Under the pieces are notes generated by a model. The model had not been told where the DNA came from and made no database searches. It saw nothing but the letters and a program-made list of their open reading frames with translations. This document shows, one piece after another, positions 1 through 4,265 of a stretch of 6,088 bases of DNA. This DNA comes from an uncultured Clostridia bacterium. GTDB lineage: Bacteria; Bacillota; Clostridia; Oscillospirales; Acutalibacteraceae. Position 1 is the first letter of the stretch, and every line of letters begins with the position of its first letter. Both the position numbers and the translations under genes were made by a program. The stretch is taken from positions 1 to 6,088 of the forward strand of contig CAMOWP010000110.1 in assembly GCA_946628455.1 (NCBI GenBank). Reading direction: 5' to 3'.

Positions 1-10
1 TAGGGGCAAA

Positions 11-72
11 AGTATAAAGCCAAAACCTAACCTTCTTTATGGCGGACACCCCAAGTCAGCTGCGTTTATACT
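11..72. repeat. Long imperfect inverted repeat at the 3' end of the leftward gene
   Basis: AGTATAAA at 11-18 is exactly complementary to TTTATACT at 65-72, and the stem can extend by GC/GC across a one-base bulge. Inside it, ATAAAG (14-19) can alternatively pair with CTTTAT (35-40), and GGGG (3-6) with CCCC (49-52). Read on the minus strand, the structure spans the last codons and stop of the small papain-fold gene, and its far arm is followed by a short T run. It may therefore act as a transcript 3' end, or be a dispersed intergenic repeat that inserted at the gene end. The loop is long (about 46 bases) and the structure reaches the window edge, so function is uncertain. Bases 1-65 hold no supported gene. 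Confidence 0.4.
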
Positions 73-551
73 CTTTTTTCCTTTTTTAGCAGGTTGGGCT
101 TCAGCTCCCTGATAATATGCATAGGAAGATAAAGCGAGCTTTTCTTTTTCAGCTTAACCGCTCCGCTTTTAGTCAGCACCTCGGCAACAAACCTTGAGCA
201 GAAATACTCCTTCTTGAAATTGTGCGGAATTCTGGCGATACATAAAAGAGTTCCGAAAACGGAATATTTGATTTCTCCCCTTTTATCCTCAAACCACTTT
301 ATTTCATTTTTGAGCTTTTCAAAGGTTTCATTATCCGTGTAAATATAAAACCTTATTCTGTCAGGCATAAGATATTTTGATTCTTTATTCTCCCAGTTTT
401 CCTTTATAAAGCCCTTAAGGTTAAAGGAATAAAATTCCTTTTCCTCAGGGTCGACGGAAATTGAAATATGGGTATACTCGCCGCTGCTGACAGCTATCAG
501 CTTGCTGAACGCGTCGCTGTATTTTGAAAGAAGAATCGTAACCTTTTTCAT
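66..551 (-). CDS. Permuted NlpC/P60-like (YiiX/LRAT-type) papain-fold protein, putative
   Basis: This is a 161-residue protein with no signal peptide or membrane segment, so it is likely cytoplasmic. A His sits early in Y-T-H28-I-S-I-S and a Cys later in Y-F-C118-S-R-F-V-A-E-V-L. This His-before-Cys order, with the Cys at the start of a helix, is the mark of the circularly permuted NlpC/P60 group (YiiX/YaeF/LRAT-like), whose members are cysteine hydrolases or acyltransferases. The segment between (about 75-115) is an alpha/beta stretch with K-Y-S-V-F-G before the Cys helix, as in that fold. The Lys-rich C-terminus runs into the inverted repeat. The start is chosen for GGGGTGA (556-562, minus) about 5 bases upstream and a promoter 28 bases beyond it. 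The gene is divergent from the dehydrogenase operon. The substrate is unknown. The family call rests on motif order, not alignment. Confidence 0.6.
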   Translation of the reverse strand: MKKVTILLSKYSDAFSKLIAVSSGEYTHISISVDPEEKEFYSFNLKGFIKENWENKESKYLMPDRIRFYIYTDNETFEKLKNEIKWFEDKRGEIKYSVFGTLLCIARIPHNFKKEYFCSRFVAEVLTKSGAVKLKKKSSLYLPMHIIRELKPNLLKKEKRV

Positions 552-578
552 TGCTTCACCCCAAATTAAGATGTTTTT

Positions 579-607
579 ATAATATCATATATATTAATAT
601 AAATCAA
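579..607 (-). promoter_or_regulatory. Promoter for the leftward papain-fold gene
   Basis: Read on the minus strand, TTGATT (602-607) and TATTAT (579-584) are separated by exactly 17 bases, a sigma-A type layout. Transcription would begin near 572, giving a leader of about 20 bases that contains the ribosome binding site at 556-562. The region is very AT-rich, so chance matches are possible, but spacing and placement are good. Confidence 0.6.
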
Positions 608-648
608 CTTATTTTCATCTGTTCTTTTCGCGCGGCTGCTTATGCGGC

Positions 649-662
649 TGAAAGCGCTTTAA
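649..662. promoter_or_regulatory. CcpA cre-like site
   Basis: TGAAAGCGCTTTAA has a perfect 10-base palindrome (AAAGCGCTTT, 651-660). It differs at one position from the commonly used cre pattern TGWAANCGNTNWCA. It stands out as GC-centred sequence in an AT-rich gap. It lies about 60 bases upstream of the rightward -35 and about 40 bases upstream of the leftward -35. An upstream placement fits activation by CcpA of the rightward operon better than roadblock repression, but it could serve either gene. The assignment is by pattern only. Confidence 0.55.
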
Positions 663-706
663 AATGTGCATTATAAACAACGTACAAATTTTCACAAATG
701 TCATCT

Positions 707-724
707 TTGTTAAAAAATTAACTT
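707..724. promoter_or_regulatory. Rex-like operator overlapping the -35 of the dehydrogenase operon
   Basis: TTGTTAA (707-713), a four-base spacer AAAA, and TTAACTT (718-724) match the Rex pattern TTGTTAA-N4-TTAACAA at 12 of 14 specified bases; both mismatches are at the outer end of the right half. The site abuts and overlaps the -35 hexamer by two bases, a position expected for a repressor. Rex is the NADH-sensing repressor of fermentative dehydrogenases in Firmicutes, and the genes downstream are NAD(P)-dependent malate enzymes, which supports the call. The sequence is AT-rich, which raises the chance-match rate. Confidence 0.55.
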
Positions 725-750
725 GATATATATTTTTATTATGTTATAAT
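723..750 (+). promoter_or_regulatory. Extended -10 promoter of the malate dehydrogenase/malic enzyme unit
   Basis: TTGATA (723-728) is followed after 16 bases by a consensus TATAAT (745-750) with the extended -10 TG at 742-743. The start of transcription is expected near 757. This leaves a leader of about 46 bases that ends in the ribosome binding site at 788-793. The -35 overlaps the Rex-like operator. Confidence 0.8.
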
Positions 751-787
751 GGGAATGGCAAAAATTGAGGCTAATAATTTATTTAAA

Positions 788-793
788 AAGGAG
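788..793 (+). promoter_or_regulatory. Ribosome binding site that fixes the dehydrogenase start
   Basis: AAGGAG lies 9 bases before ATG at 803. An in-frame upstream ATG at 749 falls inside the -10 hexamer, so it would not be in the mRNA and has no ribosome binding site. The 803 start is therefore preferred. Confidence 0.85.
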
Positions 794-802
794 ATAAAAA
801 CT

Positions 803-1963
803 ATGCCTAAAGTAGTATGTCCATGGAACTTAATTACTGATTTTGTAACCGACGCTTTCGTTGGCTACGGTATTCCGAGAGACGAAGCTGAAATGTGTAC
901 AGACGTTCTTCTTGAATCCGATAAAAGAGGAATCGAGAGCCACGGCTGCAACAGATTCAAGCCCATCTATCTTGACAGAATTAAGGCCGGAATCCAGTCA
1001 CCTACAACAAACTTTGATATCATCAAGGAAACCGAAACAACAGCAGTTGTTGACGGCCATAACGGAATGGGCCAGGTTATCGGAACAAAGGCTATGCAGA
1101 TGGCTATTGACAAGGCTAAGAAATACGGTATGGGTATGGTAGTTGTTCGCAATTCCTGCCACTACGGTATCGCAGGCTATTACACATCTATGGCAACAGA
1201 GCAGGGCTGCATCGGTATGACAGGTACAAACGCACGTCCTTCAGTTGCTCCAACCTTCGGAACAGAGGGTATGTTCGGAACTAACCCGTTCACTCTCGGC
1301 GTTCCTTCAGACGAAGCATTCGATTTCAACTTTGACTGCGCAACCTCAATCACCCAGAACGGTAAGATTGAATACTACGCAAGAATTGACGAGCCCGTTC
1401 ACCCGGGAACAATCATCAATATCGACGGTACCCCCGTAGAGGGCGACGCAGGCGTTGCTCTTAAGAAGATTCGTCAGGGTACAGCTGCTCTCACAACTCT
1501 CGGCGGAATCGGCGAGGCACTCGGCGGATATAAGGGATACGGCTTTGCAATGTTCGTTGAATTCCTTTCATCCGTTCTTCAGGACGGCGCTTACGGCAAG
1601 GACCTCGACGGTAAGGACGAAGAAGGCAACATCAGACCTTATCACCTCGGCCATTTCTTCATTGCTATTGATACTAACCATTTTCTCGGCGAGGAAATCT
1701 GCAGAAAAAAGACAGGCGACATTATCCGTAAGGTACGCGAATCAAGAAAAGCACCTGGCGCTGAAAGAATTTATATCGCAGGCGAGAAGGAATATGAAAT
1801 CTGGAAGGAAAGAGAGCCTCACGGCGTTCCGATTAACGAGTCCGTTCAGGGCGAAATCAATGCTGTAAGAGACGAGCTCGGTCTCGACTATACTTTCCCG
1901 TGGGAAGACAACTATACCCCATATCCGGAAACAAAGAAAATCACATCTCACATCGAGAGATAA
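803..1963 (+). CDS. Ldh2-family malate/L-lactate dehydrogenase
   Basis: The protein has 386 residues. It belongs to the Ldh2/YbiC-type oxidoreductases, NAD(P)H-dependent 2-hydroxyacid dehydrogenases unrelated to classical Rossmann-fold LDH/MDH; members act on malate, lactate, sulfolactate or ureidoglycolate. Family marks in order are R42-G-I-E-S-H47-G, the VVDG-x-N-G-x-G segment near 82-90, N117-S-C-H120-Y-G-I-A-G-Y-Y with the active-site His, F158-G-T-N-P, the C179-A-T-S segment, G-G-Y-K-G-Y-G at 241-247, and H284-F-F-I-A-I-D. It is slightly longer than usual members, with about 25 extra C-terminal residues rich in aromatic and charged side chains after L359-G-L. No signal peptide is present, so it is cytoplasmic. 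A malic enzyme gene follows 64 bases downstream, apparently co-transcribed, which favours malate/oxaloacetate as substrate, but sequence alone does not settle it. Rex-like and cre-like sites precede the operon. Confidence 0.85.
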   Translation: MPKVVCPWNLITDFVTDAFVGYGIPRDEAEMCTDVLLESDKRGIESHGCNRFKPIYLDRIKAGIQSPTTNFDIIKETETTAVVDGHNGMGQVIGTKAMQMAIDKAKKYGMGMVVVRNSCHYGIAGYYTSMATEQGCIGMTGTNARPSVAPTFGTEGMFGTNPFTLGVPSDEAFDFNFDCATSITQNGKIEYYARIDEPVHPGTIINIDGTPVEGDAGVALKKIRQGTAALTTLGGIGEALGGYKGYGFAMFVEFLSSVLQDGAYGKDLDGKDEEGNIRPYHLGHFFIAIDTNHFLGEEICRKKTGDIIRKVRESRKAPGAERIYIAGEKEYEIWKEREPHGVPINESVQGEINAVRDELGLDYTFPWEDNYTPYPETKKITSHIER

Positions 1964-1979
1964 TTGATTTAATTAAATA

Positions 1980-2003
1980 ATGGGAGGGAGCATTCCCTCC
2001 CGT
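1980..2003 (+). other. Intercistronic hairpin between the dehydrogenase and malic enzyme genes
   Basis: GGGAGGG (1982-1988) pairs perfectly with CCCTCCC (1995-2001) around a six-base loop, and a U-G and an A-U pair can extend it. No T run follows, so this is not a standard terminator. No promoter is evident in the 64-base gap. It could be a partial terminator, an RNA processing point or a stabiliser setting different levels of the two proteins. The malic enzyme ribosome binding site (AAGGAG, 2015-2020) lies just downstream and remains free. Confidence 0.7.
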
Positions 2004-2027
2004 AATTATACCGCAAGGAGATAAAAT

Positions 2028-3200
2028 ATGGACTACAGAAAAGAATCATTAAGACTTCACGGTGAGTGGAAGGGTAAGGTTGAAGTTATTGCCCGCGCTA
2101 AGGTTGACAATAAGGACGCACTTTCACTTGCATATACTCCGGGCGTTGCTGAGCCCTGTCTCGCAATTCAGGAGGATTACACAAAGAGCTGGGAGCTCAC
2201 AAGACGTTGGAATATGGTTGCCGTTGTAACCGATGGTACTGCTGTACTCGGTCTCGGCGACATCGGCCCCGAAGCAGGTATGCCCGTTATGGAGGGTAAA
2301 TGCGTGCTCTTTAAGGAGTTCGGCGATGTTGACGCATTCCCTCTCTGCGTAAGAACTAAGGACGTTGACGAAATTGTTAATATCATCTATATGATAAGCG
2401 GCTCCTTCGGCGGCGTTAACCTTGAGGATATCGCAGCTCCGCGTTGCTTCGAGATTGAAAAGAAGCTCAAGGAAAAGTGCGACATTCCGATTTTCCATGA
2501 TGACCAGCACGGTACTGCTGTTGTTACATCTGCAGCTCTTATCAACGCTATGAAGCTCACAGGCAGAAAGCTTGAGGACTGTAAGGCTGTTATTAACGGC
2601 TCAGGCTCAGCAGGCGTTGCTATTGCTAAGCTGCTTATGACTCTCGGCCTTAAGGACGTTATCCTTTGCGACAGAACAGGCGCTATTTATGAGGGAAGAG
2701 ACAACCTCAATCCTTCAAAGGCTGAAATAGCTAAGGTTACTAACAGAGGTATGGTTAAGGGCGGCCTTGCAGACGCAATGAAGGGCACAGATATCTTCAT
2801 CGGCGTTTCTGCTCCCGGTATCGTATCACAGGATATGATTAAGTCAATGAACCCTGACCCAATCGTTCTTCCTATGGCTAACCCGACTCCTGAGATTATG
2901 CCTGATGAGGCAAAGGCTGCAGGCGCTGCTATCGTTGGTACAGGCCGTTCTGATTTCCCGAATCAGATTAATAACGTGCTTGCATTCCCCGGCATCTTCC
3001 GCGGTACTCTTGACGTTCGCGCAAGCGATATCACAGAGAATATGAAGATAGCTGCTGCATACGCTATTGCATCTCTCGTTGACGAGAAGGACCTCAACCC
3101 CGATTACATTCTTCCTCACGCTTTTGATGAAAGAATCAAGGATACGGTTGCCGCTGCAGTTGCAGAGGCTGCACGCAAGGACGGCGTAGCAAGAATCTGA
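2028..3200 (+). CDS. Malic enzyme, short prokaryotic form
   Basis: The protein is 390 residues, the usual size of the short bacterial malic enzymes without the phosphotransacetylase-like tail. It decarboxylates L-malate oxidatively to pyruvate and CO2 with reduction of NAD(P)+, in the cytoplasm, and needs Mn2+ or Mg2+. Visible marks are A35-Y36-T-P-G-V-A-E-P with the catalytic Tyr; T68-D-G-T-A-V-L-G-L-G-D; E89-G-K91 with the catalytic Lys; N131-L-E133-D134 and F156-H-D-D159-Q-H-G-T-A supplying metal ligands; dinucleotide loop G191-S-G-S-A-G196; and the family-typical S308-D-F-P-N-Q-I-N-N and F320-P-G-I-F-R-G. An Asp (D215) near the end of the second Rossmann strand hints at NAD+ rather than NADP+, weakly. 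ATG at 2028 has AAGGAG seven bases upstream. It is the second gene of the unit and ends before a strong terminator. Confidence 0.95.
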   Translation: MDYRKESLRLHGEWKGKVEVIARAKVDNKDALSLAYTPGVAEPCLAIQEDYTKSWELTRRWNMVAVVTDGTAVLGLGDIGPEAGMPVMEGKCVLFKEFGDVDAFPLCVRTKDVDEIVNIIYMISGSFGGVNLEDIAAPRCFEIEKKLKEKCDIPIFHDDQHGTAVVTSAALINAMKLTGRKLEDCKAVINGSGSAGVAIAKLLMTLGLKDVILCDRTGAIYEGRDNLNPSKAEIAKVTNRGMVKGGLADAMKGTDIFIGVSAPGIVSQDMIKSMNPDPIVLPMANPTPEIMPDEAKAAGAAIVGTGRSDFPNQINNVLAFPGIFRGTLDVRASDITENMKIAAAYAIASLVDEKDLNPDYILPHAFDERIKDTVAAAVAEAARKDGVARI

Positions 3201-3214
3201 CAGAAAACACACCG

Positions 3215-3245
3215 AAAGGCAGTTCAATGAACTGCCTTTTTTATT
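3215..3245 (+). terminator. Rho-independent terminator of the malate operon
   Basis: AAAGGCAGTT (3215-3224) pairs with AACTGCCTTT (3230-3239) around a five-base loop and runs into six T's (3237-3242). It begins 15 bases after the malic enzyme stop. Confidence 0.92.
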
Positions 3246-3324
3246 GCGCCGGTTTTCATTTTATCAGGCTTTTGTCTGTTATCTTGTCAAGAAAGCGGGT
3301 AATATTTTGTGAAATGGTAACAAA

Positions 3325-3341
3325 AGTTACAATAATGTTAC
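3325..3341 (+). promoter_or_regulatory. WalR (YycF)-like direct repeat upstream of the CHAP hydrolase
   Basis: AGTTAC (3325-3330) and TGTTAC (3336-3341) form a direct repeat with an 11-base period. This matches the WalR pattern TGTWAH-N5-TGTWAH at all but the first base. A GTAAC at 3317-3321 makes an inverted repeat with the first half, and GTGAC occurs at 3351-3355. The repeat lies about 48 bases upstream of the -10, i.e. about -60 to -76, a possible activator position. WalRK controls cell wall hydrolase genes in Firmicutes, and the gene downstream is one, so the fit is good. Whether this lineage's regulator uses that pattern is not shown. Confidence 0.45.
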
Positions 3342-3364
3342 AAAATGGTTGTGACAATCTGCTA

Positions 3365-3394
3365 TAGATTACAGCTACCGCGGTTTGTTATAAT
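3365..3394 (+). promoter_or_regulatory. Extended -10 promoter of the CHAP gene
   Basis: A consensus TATAAT (3389-3394) carries the extended -10 TG at 3386-3387. The best -35 candidate, TAGATT (3365-3370, 18-base spacer), is poor. This suggests dependence on the extended -10 and perhaps on an activator. Expected transcription start is near 3401. Confidence 0.75.
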
Positions 3395-3404
3395 GCATAG
3401 CACC

Positions 3405-3436
3405 GAAACGAAGGAAAACAGTTTCCGACACGTTTC
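3405..3436 (+). other. Stem-loop in the 5' leader of the CHAP mRNA
   Basis: GAAACG (3405-3410) pairs with CGTTTC (3431-3436). Inside it GGAAA (3413-3417) pairs with TTTCC (3422-3426) around a four-base loop, with a small asymmetric internal loop between the stems. It would start within a few bases of the mRNA 5' end and stop just before the ribosome binding site (AAAGGAAAG, 3439-3447), leaving it exposed. A 5' stabilising hairpin is a reasonable guess. It is too small for any known riboswitch class I recognise. Confidence 0.55.
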
Positions 3437-3451
3437 AGAAAGGAAAGTGCT

Positions 3452-4135
3452 ATGGCAAAAACAAAGAAGCAAATTATTTTACCTCTTGTAGCTGTTATCA
3501 CTGCATTGATTTCACTTTTGACGCCTATCAGCGCGCACGCAGAGGGCGAGCTTTACGAGCCGAGGCTCACAGCTCCCGATTCTTCAATCCCCTACTATTC
3601 ACGCGAGCTGAACATATATTTTCAGACAGGAACGCCTATGCCTAACTGCGTTGCTTACGCATACGGCAGAATTTATGAAATGAACGGCGAAAAGCCGCTC
3701 TTCACCCACGGCAGCGCGGGCGACTGGTACGGTATGAACAAGGCAAACGGCTATTACGATTACGGCAGCGAGCCGAAGCTCGGCGCAGTTGCCTGCTGGA
3801 GCCGCCACGTTGCAATTGTTGAAGCAATCAACGACGACGGCAGCGTAACTATTTCAGAATCGCACTGGGGCGGCACGTATTTTGACGTAAGAACATATCA
3901 GGATATGACCTCGCACTACGGCCAGACCTTCTACGGTTATATTTATGCATATAACGAGGGCCTCAGCAAGGAGCTTGAGGAAAAGCTCCTGAACGCAGAT
4001 AAGGATAACAGCGATTATATGACCCCTGCGCTTGAAAACAACAGCGTAGCATATGAGGTAAAGAATTTCGGCGTAACAGACGGAGTTAAGAACACTAATA
4101 ATATTGACGATATTTTCTTAAAAAAATCCAACTAA
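3452..4135 (+). CDS. Secreted CHAP-domain peptidoglycan hydrolase
   Basis: The protein is 227 residues. Residues 1-30 form a Sec signal peptide: Lys-rich start, hydrophobic core about 8-24, and A-H-A before a likely cleavage after A30. The CHAP domain covers about 60-170: catalytic C66 in P-N-C-V-A-Y-A-Y-G-R, G90-D-W, P108-K-L-G-A-V-A-C-W, H119-V-A-I-V-E, and I134-S-E136-S-H138-W-G. The C-H-E order and the 17-residue spacing from His to Glu match CHAP amidases/endopeptidases such as LysK, but the following E-x-N Asn is His138 here. No SH3b, LysM, choline-binding or LPXTG anchor is present. The last 55 residues are polar, Asn/Asp/Lys-rich and probably disordered. The protein probably cuts peptide bonds of cell wall peptidoglycan outside the membrane. 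It is a single-gene unit between terminators at 3215 and 4136, with possible WalR control. Confidence 0.88.
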   Translation: MAKTKKQIILPLVAVITALISLLTPISAHAEGELYEPRLTAPDSSIPYYSRELNIYFQTGTPMPNCVAYAYGRIYEMNGEKPLFTHGSAGDWYGMNKANGYYDYGSEPKLGAVACWSRHVAIVEAINDDGSVTISESHWGGTYFDVRTYQDMTSHYGQTFYGYIYAYNEGLSKELEEKLLNADKDNSDYMTPALENNSVAYEVKNFGVTDGVKNTNNIDDIFLKKSN

Positions 4136-4165
4136 AATAAAATCTCCCAAACGGGAGGTTTTATT
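4136..4165 (+). terminator. Rho-independent terminator of the CHAP gene
   Basis: Immediately after the stop codon, a 13-base stem with one G-U pair (4136-4148 with 4153-4165) encloses the loop AAAC. Its core is CTCCC/GGGAG, continued by A-rich and T-rich arms, and more T's follow. The arms make it potentially active in both directions. Confidence 0.88.
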
Positions 4166-4207
4166 CTTTATCTTTTTTGTATAAATTCACATTTTTATAA
4201 ATAATTA

Positions 4208-4236
4208 TTTAATTTCATTTCGTATTCTGTTATAAT
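4208..4236 (+). promoter_or_regulatory. Extended -10 promoter of the PurF-like gene
   Basis: Consensus TATAAT (4231-4236) is preceded by the extended -10 TG (4228-4229). A weak -35, TTTAAT (4208-4213), sits 17 bases upstream. Expected start is near 4243, with a leader of about 23 bases containing AAAGGAGG (4251-4258), seven bases before the ATG. No purine-type riboswitch or PurBox-like repeat fits in this short leader. Confidence 0.75.
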
Positions 4237-4265
4237 ACACATAACAACTAAAAGGAGGATTATTT

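Noticed and set aside
1..110. Open plus-strand frame entering from the left edge
   Set aside because: It ends near 110 after overlapping the end of the leftward gene, has low-complexity composition there, and no recognisable motif; the stretch is better explained as a structured repeat.
749..802. Extra 18 codons at the N-terminus of the dehydrogenase
   Set aside because: They would lie across the -10 hexamer and the leader; the ATG at 803 has AAGGAG at the right spacing.
2124..2510. Minus-strand open frames across the malic enzyme and PurF-like genes
   Set aside because: They lie wholly inside strongly supported genes, lack ribosome binding sites and show no recognisable protein features.
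3243..3451. Possible riboswitch (for example c-di-AMP type) before the CHAP gene
   Set aside because: The leader from the predicted start is only about 50 bases and contains one simple hairpin, too short for known classes.
4166..4207. AT-rich stretch before the PurF-like promoter
   Set aside because: No purine operator, riboswitch or repeat pattern could be supported.
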